DNA of 64,000 nucleotides from the NCBI RefSeq assembly GCF_000226295.1, contig NC_016025.1:868001-932000 (forward strand), given 5' to 3'. The position numbers and the translations under genes are program-made. Below the pieces are notes generated by a model. That model ran no database searches and had not been told where the DNA came from. It worked only from the letters and a program-made list of their open reading frames with translations. Shown here one piece after another: positions 34,776-44,765 of the stretch. This DNA comes from Chloracidobacterium thermophilum B. GTDB taxonomy: Bacteria > Acidobacteriota > Blastocatellia > Chloracidobacteriales > Chloracidobacteriaceae. How positions within the stretch are numbered: the first letter of the stretch is position 1; each line of letters starts with the position of its first letter.

Positions 34776-36605
34776 CTAGCGGCCGCCGGCAGCGCGGATG
34801 GCGTTGACGATTTCGATGTCGCCGTTGCGCACGGCCAGCGTGTAGGCCGTCATCCCGGTGCGACTGCGCACATTGACGTTGGGACGCCGGGCCAGAATCG
34901 CCCGTACGGCCGCCCGGTGGCCCCGGTCAGCGGCGTGCATCAGCGCCGTCATCCCTTCTTCATCCTGCGCATCAACCCCGATGCCACCCCGACTGAGCAG
35001 CGCCGTCACACACTCGATGTTGCCGGTGCGCGCGGCATACATGAGCGCCGTTCGTCCCTGGCTGTCCACCGCGCTGACATCGGCCTGCGCCTGCAACAAT
35101 GCCTGGACAATCCGCCCGTAGCCACTATCGGCCGCGATCATCAGTGCCGTCATGCCGTTGGCTGCCACCACGTTGGGCGACATCCCCTGCTGAAGCATCT
35201 GCCGCACGCGCGCTTCGTTGCCGTCCCGAATCGCCCGCAGAAAAGCCAATGCCTGAGTGTTCCCGATGCTTGATACCATGCCGGCAGATGAGCCACCGGT
35301 GGTCATCCCGCCGCCCGGCAGCGGGTCCGGATCGGTTGGGGCGGGGTTCGGGCGCGGCGTGGAACGCCCCGGACGTGCCGGCTGGTCATCCGGCAGTGGC
35401 TCGGTATCCTGGCCGGGAGGCATCCCGGTTACAACCCGCCGTGGACGCCCACGCCGCCCGGCAGAGTCGTCCGGCGGTTCGGCGCGGTCATCCGGCGGTT
35501 GGCGGCGTGGTGGAGCGGTCTGGGGCGGTGGTGTGGCCGCCTCAAGCTGTGCGGCCACATCTTCGGCAGCCTTGCCGTACACGGTCTTCTGCCCGACATC
35601 GAGCGTGAAGCACTGCCTGAAATCAGCATCGGCGGCTTCCAGTTGCCCCATCTCACGGTGCGTCATGGCGCGGTAGCAAAAGACCTTGCCCGTGTTGGGG
35701 TCAAGTTCCAGTGCGCGGTCAAAATCCGCTTTCGCCAGTGCATAGTCCTTGACCTGATAGCGCGCAAAACCGCGTCCGACGTAACCGCGTGCGTTGTTGG
35801 GATCGAGCCGCACGAGTTCGTCGAAGTCCTTTACTGCCTGGTCGAAGCGTTTGAGTTCGATATGGGCCTGGCCACGGTAGGCCAGCATGTCCTGATTGTT
35901 CGGTTCGGTGCGCAGGACCACGTCGAAATCGGCAATGGCGCGTTCAAACTGCCCCTGCACGTAGAGCGCCACGCCCCGCGCCGTCCGCGCCCGGACATTG
36001 TTCGGGTCCAACAGCAACGCCTGCTCATAATCCGACAGGGCGCGTTTGCTGTCGCGTTTGGCCTCGTAAGCCCGTCCCCGATAGACAAACCAGAGCGCTT
36101 CACGGGGGCTGGCCTTGATGGCGGCATCAAAGTCACGGATGGCCTCGTCGTACTGCTCCAGCCCGAAATAGCACAGGCCGCGGTAGCCGATATTGGACTG
36201 GGACTTGGGATCGAGCTTGAACACCTCGGTGTAGTCCTTGACGGCATCGGCGTACTGGCCGAGTTCATAGAGCGTCAGGGCGCGCAGCTCATAGGCTTTG
36301 GCGTAGTTGGGGCGTAACTGGATGGCGCGGTCGAAATCCCGGCGCGCTTCTTCGCGCCGTCCGGTGGCACGGTAGGCGAATCCGCGCCAGTTGTAGGCTT
36401 CCGGGAAGTCTGCCTTCCGCTCGATGGCCTGGGTGTACAACTGGATGGCTTCTTCGTACTTTCCGGCCGACAGCGCCTGGGTGGCCTGGTTGTAGGCCGC
36501 AAGGGCATCCGGTGCGGCCGCCCCCTGAGCGCCGGGGAGGGACGGGAAGGCAACGGCCGGAGCGCCGAGCCACAGGGTCATGCAAAGCAGGATCAGGGCA
36601 CGCAT
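34776..36605 (-). CDS. Exported TPR and ankyrin repeat protein
   Basis: 609 residues from ATG 36605 (AGGAAAC upstream; the frame extending to 36815 is not used). Signal peptide LILLCMTLWLGAPAVA, then about nine TPR units (AYNWRGFAYRATGRREEARR, AYELRALTLYELGQY and so on) to about residue 350, a Pro/Arg-rich linker to about 460, then four ankyrin repeats (NGMTALMIAADSGYGRIVQA, QGRTALMYAARTGNIECV, EGMTALMHAADRGHRAAV, TGMTAYTLAVRNGDIEIV). It is a scaffold for protein binding in the envelope by inference. Confidence 0.87.
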   Translation of the reverse strand: MRALILLCMTLWLGAPAVAFPSLPGAQGAAAPDALAAYNQATQALSAGKYEEAIQLYTQAIERKADFPEAYNWRGFAYRATGRREEARRDFDRAIQLRPNYAKAYELRALTLYELGQYADAVKDYTEVFKLDPKSQSNIGYRGLCYFGLEQYDEAIRDFDAAIKASPREALWFVYRGRAYEAKRDSKRALSDYEQALLLDPNNVRARTARGVALYVQGQFERAIADFDVVLRTEPNNQDMLAYRGQAHIELKRFDQAVKDFDELVRLDPNNARGYVGRGFARYQVKDYALAKADFDRALELDPNTGKVFCYRAMTHREMGQLEAADADFRQCFTLDVGQKTVYGKAAEDVAAQLEAATPPPQTAPPRRQPPDDRAEPPDDSAGRRGRPRRVVTGMPPGQDTEPLPDDQPARPGRSTPRPNPAPTDPDPLPGGGMTTGGSSAGMVSSIGNTQALAFLRAIRDGNEARVRQMLQQGMSPNVVAANGMTALMIAADSGYGRIVQALLQAQADVSAVDSQGRTALMYAARTGNIECVTALLSRGGIGVDAQDEEGMTALMHAADRGHRAAVRAILARRPNVNVRSRTGMTAYTLAVRNGDIEIVNAIRAAGGR

Positions 36606-36959
36606 GGGATGGTTTCCTCGTCGCTTGTCGCCGCTTTTCTTTGTCGCCGCTTTCGGGACTGTCGTTCGGTGAAGGTCGGTGACACACAGGTACGTGGACG
36701 TGCCTGCGCGGGCAGACGTTGCCTTCAATCCTACTTGAAAAACAGAATGGCAACGAGGGGTTGCTATGGGCACCCCCCAACGACACCGCGCAGGAAGCCA
36801 CCCACCACGGGCCATGCACCAAAGCGACCGTTATGTTCCCGCCTCCGGTTGGAGAACAGCGACTTTGGAAGGCAACCGTCCAGTCTGCCAGGCGGCGCCG
36901 GTCATACTGCACGTTCTGACATCTTCCTCTGACAGACTCCTTCCGAAGGGCCTGGAACT
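36606..36959. other. 354-bp divergent intergenic region
   Basis: It separates the TPR/ankyrin gene and ackA and should hold both promoters. A short direct repeat, GTCGCCGCTTT, occurs twice near 36627-36650. I see no gene, terminator or clear -35/-10 pair. Confidence 0.5.
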
Positions 36960-38204
36960 ATGAACATTCTCGTTCTCAACTGCGGCAGTTCGTCGGTCAA
37001 GTTTCAAATCATCGCCACCGACGTGGACGCCATCGAGCACAACGCCGACCGCCGGCTGGCCTCCGGCATCATCGAACGCATCGGCGGCGAGGCCGTGCTG
37101 ACCTTCCGCGTGGACGGCAAGGTTTCACGCCAAACCGCCCCGGTCCGCGACCATCGCCAGGCTGTCGAACAAATCCTGCGCTGGGCCTGTTCCGGCGAAT
37201 CAGGGATTGCGGAAGTCCAGAGCGTTGCGGACATCCACGCCATCGGCCACCGGGTGGTTCACGGCGGCGAATGCTTTACCCACTCGACGCTCATCACGGA
37301 TGAGGTCATCCGTGGCATCGAGGCCTGCATTGATCTGGCGCCACTGCACAACCCGGCCAATCTGAAGGGCATTCGGGCCGGGGCGGAAGTGTTCGGTCCT
37401 GGTTTTCCCCAGGTGGCCGTCTTTGACACAGCCTTTCATCAAACCCTGAACGAAGTGGCCTATCTCTATGCCCTGCCCTACCAGCTTTATCGGCGGCACA
37501 GGCTGCGGCGGTATGGTTTCCATGGAACTTCCTTTCGCTATGTGGCCTATCGTTACCGCCAACTGACTGGGAAATCACGAGAAGAAACCAACATTGTCGC
37601 GCTCCATCTGGGCAATGGGTGTTCTGCCTGTGCCATCAGGGCCGGGGCGTCAGTGGACACCTCCATGGGCTACACGCCGCTTGAAGGGCTGATGATGGGC
37701 ACCCGTGCCGGCGACATTGACCCCTCGATTGTGGATTTCCTTGAAATGAAAGAAGGTTTCACGGCGCGGGAAATCGAGGCGCTGCTCAACAAACAGTCGG
37801 GGTTGCTGGGTGTTTCCGGGCTGACCAACGATATGCGCGACCTGCTCGATGAAATCCACGAGCATGACGACCGCCGCGCCAAACTGGCGGTGGCAATGTT
37901 CTGCTACCGGGCCAGGAAGTACATCGGAGCCTACCTGGCTGCAATGGGCGGCGCAGATGCCGTCGTTTTTACCGGTGGCATCGGGGAAAATGCGGCTGAA
38001 GTCCGCACACGCATCTGTGAGGGGCTGGAGTGGTTTGGTCTCGAACTCGACCCGGCGCAAAACCAGGCGCTCGTGAACCGCAGGGAAGGCGTCATCAGCC
38101 GCGAAGGCAGCCGTCTGGCGGCCTATGTCATCCCGACCGATGAAGAGTTGCTCATTGCCCGCGACACGGCGCGCTGTGTGGCGGGCGTCCCGAATCCCTA
38201 CTGA
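36960..38204 (+). CDS. ackA: Acetate kinase
   Basis: 414 residues, typical length (about 400). It makes acetyl phosphate from acetate and ATP or the reverse. Signatures: [17 protein letters not shown] (N-terminal phosphate loop), [25 protein letters not shown] and [13 protein letters not shown]. The catalytic Arg and His regions ([15 protein letters not shown]) are present. Phosphotransacetylase is not in the window. The ATG is preceded by GAAGGG about 10 nt upstream. Confidence 0.96.
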   Translation: MNILVLNCGSSSVKFQIIATDVDAIEHNADRRLASGIIERIGGEAVLTFRVDGKVSRQTAPVRDHRQAVEQILRWACSGESGIAEVQSVADIHAIGHRVVHGGECFTHSTLITDEVIRGIEACIDLAPLHNPANLKGIRAGAEVFGPGFPQVAVFDTAFHQTLNEVAYLYALPYQLYRRHRLRRYGFHGTSFRYVAYRYRQLTGKSREETNIVALHLGNGCSACAIRAGASVDTSMGYTPLEGLMMGTRAGDIDPSIVDFLEMKEGFTAREIEALLNKQSGLLGVSGLTNDMRDLLDEIHEHDDRRAKLAVAMFCYRARKYIGAYLAAMGGADAVVFTGGIGENAAEVRTRICEGLEWFGLELDPAQNQALVNRREGVISREGSRLAAYVIPTDEELLIARDTARCVAGVPNPY

Positions 38205-38510
38205 ACCACAGTCATGACACGCCATCCGCTCCGCCAGACTGACTTCCTCATGCGGAGCTGCAGAGCCGTGGAGAATCACCTCTCCGAAGCTCCGCGTGAG
38301 GAGGTAAGGGTTGGGAAGGCGAATGGGGCGGACTTTGATGAGTTTTTGGTTCCGACCTGAGTGGCTTCCATACAGCAAACCCAAGAAGATTGAGCCCCTC
38401 TCTCCTCATACCATTCCCTACCTTCTCTCCCCGGCGCTAGGCAAAGTCTGACAGCCATGCTAGCGTGCGCCCGCTTTACCTCATCACTGCCTCAGGAGCC
38501 AGCAGAACCC
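38205..38510. other. 306-bp region between ackA and the lipoprotein gene
   Basis: No credible gene. A GGAGCT...AGCTCC dyad lies near 38255-38300, a purine-rich stretch (GAGGAGGTAAGGG) near 38297, and a long pyrimidine run at 38395-38432. The last 20 bases hold an AGGAG motif (38494-38498) before the lipoprotein start. Whether the purine and pyrimidine runs form RNA structure is unknown. Confidence 0.4.
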
Positions 38511-38885
38511 ATGCTTATTCGTCGCCATTCAGGACTGGCAACCGCCACACTCGGGCTGGTTGTTGCCGCCGGATTGGTGCTGTCCAGCGGTTGCTCTTCC
38601 GAAGAGAAGAAACCGGAAGCACCACCACCGACGCAACAAAAGGCCCCGGAACCGCCACCCCCTGCACCAGAACCGCCAAAACCATCTCCCGAAGACATCC
38701 AGCTCCAAAGCGCCATTGAGGCTGCCCTGCAAAAGGCAAAAATTACGGGCGTGACCGTCACCGTCATGAATGGTGAGGCGACGGTCAAGGGCACCGTACC
38801 AAAGGGCAAAAAGGCACAGGCGTTGGCCGCCGTCGGTTCGGCCAAGCCAAAAAAAGTCATTTCCGACGGGCTGACTGAACAATAA
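38511..38885 (+). CDS. Lipoprotein with BON-like domain
   Basis: 124 residues from ATG 38511. Lipobox LVLSSGC with the acylated Cys after a hydrophobic segment (LGLVVAAG), then a Pro-rich spacer (PPPPAPEPPKPSPED) and a BON-like fold (LQSAIEAALQKAKITGVTVT, GEATVKGTVP). It would be anchored in the outer or inner membrane. It precedes the BON/LysM gene by 20 bp, likely one transcript. Confidence 0.8.
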   Translation: MLIRRHSGLATATLGLVVAAGLVLSSGCSSEEKKPEAPPPTQQKAPEPPPPAPEPPKPSPEDIQLQSAIEAALQKAKITGVTVTVMNGEATVKGTVPKGKKAQALAAVGSAKPKKVISDGLTEQ

Positions 38886-38905
38886 GGGATCAAGGAGGGC
38901 ACATC

Positions 38906-39271
38906 ATGTCTGCAACGGAAAAATACCGCGCGCTGATTGATATGGCACACCGGCACGGCGTCGCCAATTTCTCGGCTTCGGAGGAAAATGGCGTCCTGAC
39001 GCTTTCCGGCTCAACAACTGACGCCGTCCAGCAGGAAATGCTCAAGGCCTGGCAGATCATTGACCCTTCCCTGAGTGCGGGCGATCTGGTGTTTGCCATC
39101 ACGGCCGACGGTCAGGGCAGCGGACAGACCTACACGGTCAAGCCCGGCGACACGCTGAGCAGGATTGCCGCACAGTACGGGACGACCTGGCAAAACATTT
39201 ATGAGCACAACCGCGATACCATCAAAAATCCCGATCTGATCTATCCCGGACAGGTCATTCGGATTCCCTGA
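38906..39271 (+). CDS. BON-LysM protein
   Basis: 121 residues, no signal peptide. The first half resembles a BON-like fold (NFSASEENGVLTLSGSTTD), the second is one LysM module (YTVKPGDTLSRIAAQYG, NPDLIYPGQVIRIP). The order matches small LysM/BON proteins of the YgaU type. LysM binds peptidoglycan, or potassium in YgaU; cytoplasmic or leaderless export is unresolved. AAGGAGG lies about 10 nt before the ATG. A terminator follows. Confidence 0.85.
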   Translation: MSATEKYRALIDMAHRHGVANFSASEENGVLTLSGSTTDAVQQEMLKAWQIIDPSLSAGDLVFAITADGQGSGQTYTVKPGDTLSRIAAQYGTTWQNIYEHNRDTIKNPDLIYPGQVIRIP

Positions 39272-39302
39272 GCAGAGACGTTTACCGCTTGAACGTGGGC
39301 AG

Positions 39303-39332
39303 GGCGCGCTCCGCAATGTGGCGCGCCTTTTT
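39303..39332 (+). terminator. Rho-independent terminator after the BON-LysM gene
   Basis: GGCGCGC (39303-39309) pairs with GCGCGCC (39321-39327), 11-nt loop, followed by five T residues. It lies 8 bp before hpnE and should separate it from the upstream transcript. Confidence 0.85.
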
Positions 39333-39340
39333 CCTGCAAC

Positions 39341-40729
39341 ATGGTGATGCGACCATTTCACTGCATTGTCATTGGCGGGGGTTTTGCCGGTTTGAGCGCC
39401 GCGACGGCGCTGGCGGAACGGGGCGTGCGCGTCACGGTACTGGAGCGCCGCCCACGACTGGGCGGCCGCGCCTATTCGTTCCGGGATGAAGTGACCGGCG
39501 ACACCGTGGACAACGGGCAGCACCTGATGATGGGCTGCTATCACGAAACGCTGCGCTTTCTGGAACGCATTGGCAGCCGCCACCTGGTACGCACCTTTGA
39601 CGCCCCACGGGTGGACTTCCTTGCGCCGGAAGGCGCGGCGTCGTTCCGGTGCCCGCCGCTTCCGGCGCCGCTGCACCTGTTGGGCGGGTTGCTCGGACTG
39701 GGCGGGCTGTCGCTGCGTGACAAGCTCGGACTGCTGCGGCTGGGGTGGAACCTGTACCGCCACAAACACCACTACCGGACGCGCCTGGCCGATCTCACCG
39801 CAGCCGAGTGGCTGGACGACTGCGGACAGTCGGCGCGCATGCGAAGACGCTTCTGGGACCCGCTCATCATGGCCACACTCAATGAAACCCCGGAACGGGC
39901 GGCCGCCGTCCTGCTGATGCGGGTGCTCCAGCAGGGCTTCGGAGGCAGCTTTGAGGATGCCAGGCTGGCCGTCTCGACGGTGGGTTTGAGTGAACTCTAC
40001 ACGGGGCAGGCGCAGCGTTTTATCGAGGCGCGGGGCGGCAGCGTACGCTGCCAGGCCACCGTCAAAACCCTTGCCGTCGAGCAGGGGCGCTTCCGGGGCG
40101 TCATTCTGGCCAACGGTGAAATGTTGCCCGGCGATGCCTGCATCAGTACGGCCCCCTACCACGATGTCGCCCGGTACGCCGGGACACTCATTCCGGCCGC
40201 CGCGCAGTTGACCAGTTCACCCATCGTTTCGGTCAACCTGTGGTTTGACCGTCCGGTGCTGGAAGCGCCATTCGTCGGACTGCTGGGCACAACCATGCAG
40301 TGGGCTTTCGACAAACGCGCGCTGACGACGCCGGTTTCACCTTACTATCACGTTTCGCTCGTCATCAGCGCCGCCCGCGAAACGGCGCAATTGCCATCTA
40401 AAGCCTTGATTGATTTGGCTTTATCCGATCTCAACCGGGTTATGTCAAAGGTCAATACGGCACGTCTTGTGCACGCGCGGGTCATCAAGGAACAGCACGC
40501 CACCTTTGCGGCGACCCCGGCGGCCGAAAAACTCCGCCCGGCGCACGAAACCGGTATCGCCGGGCTGTACCTGGCCGGTGACTGGACGGATACCGGGCTG
40601 CCGGCCACCATCGAGAGTGCCGTCGCCAGCGGCCATGCCTGTGCCGAGCGGGTTTGGGCGGCGTGTGCTGTCACGTCTCCCGAAGGGTTCAGTCTGCCGG
40701 CGCACCGGGCAGCAGTTTCTGCCGGCTGA
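39341..40729 (+). CDS. hpnE: Squalene-forming FAD-dependent desaturase
   Basis: 462 residues. FAD-binding Rossmann motif IVIGGGFAGLSAATALAERG and RRPRLGGRAYSF, then the amine-oxidase/desaturase body, NGQHLMMGCYHET, and the C-terminal FAD contact LYLAGDWTDTGLPATIESAV. HpnE reduces hydroxysqualene to squalene. hpnC and hpnD lie 12 kb upstream, so the three genes are split in this genome. A second ATG at 39347 is possible. No squalene-hopene cyclase is in the window. Confidence 0.92.
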   Translation: MVMRPFHCIVIGGGFAGLSAATALAERGVRVTVLERRPRLGGRAYSFRDEVTGDTVDNGQHLMMGCYHETLRFLERIGSRHLVRTFDAPRVDFLAPEGAASFRCPPLPAPLHLLGGLLGLGGLSLRDKLGLLRLGWNLYRHKHHYRTRLADLTAAEWLDDCGQSARMRRRFWDPLIMATLNETPERAAAVLLMRVLQQGFGGSFEDARLAVSTVGLSELYTGQAQRFIEARGGSVRCQATVKTLAVEQGRFRGVILANGEMLPGDACISTAPYHDVARYAGTLIPAAAQLTSSPIVSVNLWFDRPVLEAPFVGLLGTTMQWAFDKRALTTPVSPYYHVSLVISAARETAQLPSKALIDLALSDLNRVMSKVNTARLVHARVIKEQHATFAATPAAEKLRPAHETGIAGLYLAGDWTDTGLPATIESAVASGHACAERVWAACAVTSPEGFSLPAHRAAVSAG

Positions 40730-41000
40730 ACCGGCGGGTGATACCAGACAAAGCACACAGGGTGGTGTTCCGGGCAGTTTCCGGTTTTCGACGCGGTCTT
40801 CAACGGGACATTGCCGTACTAGGGCGTGTCCTGTAGCAGCGCCCGTGTGATTTCTGCGTACGTCTGGCGGTAACGGTTGGCTCCGGCTTCATCTCCAACC
40901 TGTTCCAGGGCCTTGATGAACAAGGGCTGGATGCTTTCTTTCCCTGGTGCGTCAGATGCTGCCAGAGTGCGCAGCAGCGTCAGCGCCCGGTGGGGATTGG

Positions 41001-43721
41001 TCAGCCCCAGCGACGTATCGAGTACAGATCAGCCGCCGTTCCAAGGACCGCGGGCGATGCCCCTTCGGTCCCGGACTGCGCCAGCCACTGCGCCAACCGG
41101 GCTTTGGCCGCCAGGGACGCGCCGGGATTGCCCAGGCGTCGGTAGGCTTCCACGAGCGTGCGCCAATACCGCACCCGCTGGAGGTCATCCGGCAGGTTGG
41201 GGATGATGGCTTCCAGCCGTTGGACCGCCTGCCAGCCGACAGCCAACGCATCGCACTGCACGGCCAATCTTGCCAGGTTGAGGGGCACTTCCGCCTGAAG
41301 CCCCTGAGCTTCCGTTGCCACAGAACCGACTTCCTGCAATTTTTGCCGATAGGCTTCGATACGCTGCCACTGCGCGAGAGCTTCCGCCGGATGGCCTGCG
41401 TCTTCTTCCATATTGGCAAAGCGGCTCAGCAGAGAAACGATGTCCAGCAGCAGTTCGCGGTTCGTGGGGTCTTCCGATGCCAAAGCCTCAAACTGCCGGA
41501 AGACCGTCTCAAACTGCCTTCGTGAGACAGCAAATTGCCTGAGCCGGCCGTTGATCTCGGCTTCATCCACCAGGCTGTCCAGAACCGAGCGCCGGAGTTC
41601 AACCGAGGTCGGTTGCGAAGCCAACAGTTTTTGGCGCAGGGCCAGCGCGCGTTGATGGAGGCCCCATGCCCGCTGGTACACGCGCTGCGCTTCAGCCGGC
41701 AGCCCGGAGTGCCTGAGAAACGTCCCCAGGTTGAGCAGGCAATACACTTTGCGCTGAAGAACACCGGCCAGCTTCCGCTCACAGGCCAGCGTGGCGGCGG
41801 GTCCCGTGGCCACCGGTTCGAGCAGGCGGTAAGCTCTGGCAAAGTGCTTCAGGGCATCTATGGCGTTGCCCTGCATGTGATACCAGTCACCATTGGCAAT
41901 GGCCAGCGTCGCCGTGAGATAGCGGACTTCGGGATGCTCCGGGTGGAGTCTGGTCAAGCGCTCGCGGAGCGTTGCTGCCCGGTCGAGATGGAAACGGGCG
42001 GCAGTGAAGTCCCGGTTGCGATACAGCACCAGCTCACCGAGCCGCTCATAGCTGATGCTCAGGTCACGCAGGCACTCAAAGTCATTTCCCTGCAACTGGC
42101 AGGCTTTCTCCAGCCACTGGCGTCCGGTTTCGTAACTTTTCAGCGCACCGGGCACGTCGCCGAGGTTGGCGGCGTAGGGGCGCCCCTGAACCTCACCCAC
42201 GCGGATGTAGGCGCGTCCCAGTTCGCGCTGAAATTTTGGATCGGAACTGGCCTGTTGTCCCAGCCGGTCAAGGTAGATCAGCGTCTGCTGTACCAGCACC
42301 TCACGGGCGGAAGTCGAACCGGGCAGGCGCTCGATGGCGTCGTGCAGCTCAAAGATGTTCGAGCGCGCCAGCGACCACGTTTCCTGAAACTGCCGTTTGG
42401 CCTGCTCCTCGGCCAGCGCGGACAGATGGGCCTGCCGGAGTGAAATGACGGTGGTGACGGCCAGCGCGGTGATGAACACCAGCGTGAGGCCGGCTGTGAC
42501 CCGGTGGCGATGCAGGAATTTCCGCAGCCGGTAGCGCGCTGACGCACCGCGCGCCAGCACGGGCCATCCCTGCAGATAGTGCTCGATGTCGGCGGCCAAC
42601 TGTTCCGCTGAGGCGTACCGCGCCGGTGGGTCCTTGTGCATGGCCCGCATGACGATGGCATCCAGGTCGCCGGCCAGTTCCCGGCTGGACGCCGGCCGGA
42701 CCTCGGCTGGTGAACCGGACGGTTTCAGCATCTTCTCCGGCTGCCGCACCGCCACGCTGGGCGGCGGCGGCTCGACCTGTTGAATGAGGTACTCCAACGA
42801 TGGCTTTCCTTCGCTGACCTTCTCGACATGAAAGGGCAGGCAGCCGGTGAGCAGCTCATACAGCAGGACGCCCAGCGCATAGACATCCGTCGCCGTGGTC
42901 ACAGCTTCCCCGCGCACCTGTTCGGGGCTGGCATAAGGGACGGTCATCGCCCGCTGGCGGGTGACAGTGTGGGCTTCGGCTGTGGAGGTCTGCTCGTCCA
43001 GCAGCTTGGCAATGCCAAAATCAATGAGCTTCGGTATGCCGTCCTCCGTCACGAGGATGTTGCCCGGCTTGAGATCGCGGTGGATGACCAGATTCTGATG
43101 GGCGTAATGCACGGCCTGGCACACCGACTGGAACATTTCCAACCGTTGCCGCGTCGTGAGCTGTCGCTGCTGGCAGTAGGCGGTAATGGGCACGCCCGGT
43201 ACGTACTCCATGACGAAAAAGGGCAGCCCGTTCCGGGTTGTTCCGCCGTCCAGCAGGCGCGCAATGTTCGGATGTTCGAGGCGGGCGAGAATGGCCCGTT
43301 CGGTTCGCAGACGGCGCTGCAAAAAGTCGCGGTTGAAGGCGTACTGGTGTCCGATTTTGATGGCGACCCGTTGTTCAAAATCCAGGTCATCCCGCACGGC
43401 GAGATAGACGGTTCCCATGCCCCCGGTGCCGAGTTCGTGGAGAATGCGGTAGGGACCAACCTTATCTTCGAGAACCGACGTGGTTTGCCTGGCGGCCAGG
43501 GCGCGGAGAGCATGGTCAACCAGCGGTGAAGAGCCAAAGTTCCACGAAGCCTCATCCGCCTCGTAGGCCGTAAGCAACTCCAACACTTCCCGGCACAGGC
43601 TCGGATACCCGCCACAGGCCGTTTGCACAAACTCACGGCGGGCCGCCGGAGGCAGTTCTATCGCCTGGCGCAGGATTTCGTTGACCTGCGCCCAGCGATC
43701 AGCAGACAAGTCGGTGGCCAT
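41001..43721 (-). CDS. Ser/Thr protein kinase with TPR C-terminal region, 3' end likely frameshifted
   Basis: 906 residues as read. Order: short helical N-terminus (SADRWAQVNEILRQAI), kinase domain (LGTGGMGTVYLAVRDD, VAIKIG, VIHRDLKPGNILV, LIDFGIAKLL, ASPEQVRGE), one membrane segment (LTLVFITALAVTTVISL), then a helical TPR-like region. It ends SIRRWG and stop at 41001. In the neighbouring frame the next bases read LTNPHRALTLLRTLAASD and continue to a TAG at 40819, so a single-base deletion near 41015-41030 has probably cut about 61 residues. Kinase domain looks intact. AGGAGG lies upstream of the start; the ECF sigma gene is 44 bp upstream. Confidence 0.88.
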   Translation of the reverse strand: MATDLSADRWAQVNEILRQAIELPPAARREFVQTACGGYPSLCREVLELLTAYEADEASWNFGSSPLVDHALRALAARQTTSVLEDKVGPYRILHELGTGGMGTVYLAVRDDLDFEQRVAIKIGHQYAFNRDFLQRRLRTERAILARLEHPNIARLLDGGTTRNGLPFFVMEYVPGVPITAYCQQRQLTTRQRLEMFQSVCQAVHYAHQNLVIHRDLKPGNILVTEDGIPKLIDFGIAKLLDEQTSTAEAHTVTRQRAMTVPYASPEQVRGEAVTTATDVYALGVLLYELLTGCLPFHVEKVSEGKPSLEYLIQQVEPPPPSVAVRQPEKMLKPSGSPAEVRPASSRELAGDLDAIVMRAMHKDPPARYASAEQLAADIEHYLQGWPVLARGASARYRLRKFLHRHRVTAGLTLVFITALAVTTVISLRQAHLSALAEEQAKRQFQETWSLARSNIFELHDAIERLPGSTSAREVLVQQTLIYLDRLGQQASSDPKFQRELGRAYIRVGEVQGRPYAANLGDVPGALKSYETGRQWLEKACQLQGNDFECLRDLSISYERLGELVLYRNRDFTAARFHLDRAATLRERLTRLHPEHPEVRYLTATLAIANGDWYHMQGNAIDALKHFARAYRLLEPVATGPAATLACERKLAGVLQRKVYCLLNLGTFLRHSGLPAEAQRVYQRAWGLHQRALALRQKLLASQPTSVELRRSVLDSLVDEAEINGRLRQFAVSRRQFETVFRQFEALASEDPTNRELLLDIVSLLSRFANMEEDAGHPAEALAQWQRIEAYRQKLQEVGSVATEAQGLQAEVPLNLARLAVQCDALAVGWQAVQRLEAIIPNLPDDLQRVRYWRTLVEAYRRLGNPGASLAAKARLAQWLAQSGTEGASPAVLGTAADLYSIRRWG

Positions 43722-43765
43722 GGGGGGATGACCTCCTGCTTCTGTTTTTGGGAAAACCTGACGAA

Positions 43766-44396
43766 TCAGGCCGCCGTCGGGCAGCCCGCGGCTTCAGCGT
43801 CAGAACCCGGCGTACTGACGGACAGGAAACGCCGTAACCAGGCCCGGGCCAGTGCCAACTCCCGATTAACGGTGCGCAGTGACACTCCCAGCGCCTCGGC
43901 AATTTCCAAGTTGGTCAGCCCGCCAAAGGCATGCAGTTCAAGTACCTGCCCCAGTTTTGGGTCATGGGCTTCGAGGCGGAGCAGGGCCTCGTGCAGGGCC
44001 AGAATGTCCGCGCTTGGCAGTCCGGCCACTGCCGGTATCTCCTGAAGCGATACCAGACGGCAGTCCGCGCCACGCTTGGCCGCTTTGGCACTACGGGCAT
44101 AGTCCACCAGAATGTGACGCATGATCCGACTGGCCAGACCGAAAAACAGCCGTCGGTTAGATAAGGTTCAGGTGCTTGTACTTGGCCAGTTGCAGGTAGG
44201 TTTCGTGAACGAGCGCCGTGGTTTGCAGGGTATGCAGTCCCTGTTCGCGCCGCATGTGAGCGTGCGCCAGACGGTGCAACTCAGCATAGACATCTTCCAC
44301 AAGTTGATTGATGCCAGCCTGGTTGCTGTCCGGCGGAGAAACATCCCCTTCGACGAAGGTCGTGGTGGAGGCAAGGCAGGCAAGGGAGTCCGGCAT
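43766..44396 (-). pseudogene. ECF sigma factor, frameshifted
   Basis: The N-terminal part (ATG 44396; region 2: QLVEDVYAELHRLAHAHMRR, TALVHETYLQL) ends at a TAA at 44157-44159. One frame over the sequence resumes as SNRRLFFGLASRIMRHILVD and continues through region 4 (LHAFGGLTNLEIAEALGVSL, TVNRELALARAWL) to 43766. Together they match the ECF subgroup common in Acidobacteriota and Planctomycetes. A one-base insertion near 44157-44175 breaks the gene, either really or by assembly error. It sits just before the TPR kinase, a usual pairing. Confidence 0.8.
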
Positions 44397-44416
44397 AGAG
44401 GGGGAGCCTCGTTTCT

Positions 44417-44680
44417 TCAGTAGCATTCCCGAAACTTCGCACACAGGCCGCAGCTTCCCGTTGCTTTCCTTTCGTCATAGAGCAGGAGCCAGCCGGCCGT
44501 CCCCAAGTGCCAACACAACCTGGTCAGTCGTTCAGCTTCAAGAGGAGCACACTTCACAAGTACATCACTCACGCCGGTTTTTCTAGCAGCATTCATCAAA
44601 AGCGACGCCGGAAGCGAAGGCTTGTTGGAGAACATCAGCATGTTTTTCGGCAACATGGATGCAACATCTGCCGAAGCCAC
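44417..44680 (-). CDS. Possible small Cys-rich protein
   Basis: 87 residues, not recognised. Sequence such as LVKCAPLEAERLTRLCWHLG and a C-terminus with GLCAKFRECY look more protein-like than the neighbouring shadow frames. It lies 20 bp upstream of the sigma factor start on the same strand. No start-site evidence beyond the ATG is clear, so it may be non-coding. Confidence 0.25.
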   Translation of the reverse strand: MASADVASMLPKNMLMFSNKPSLPASLLMNAARKTGVSDVLVKCAPLEAERLTRLCWHLGTAGWLLLYDERKATGSCGLCAKFRECY

Positions 44681-44765
44681 CCGATAACCTGGTTGCCAGG
44701 TCAGAAGGTCATGAATGTGGCCGCAATCCCTGGAATCCCGACCCCGGAAAAGAGAGGCTCGCGCT

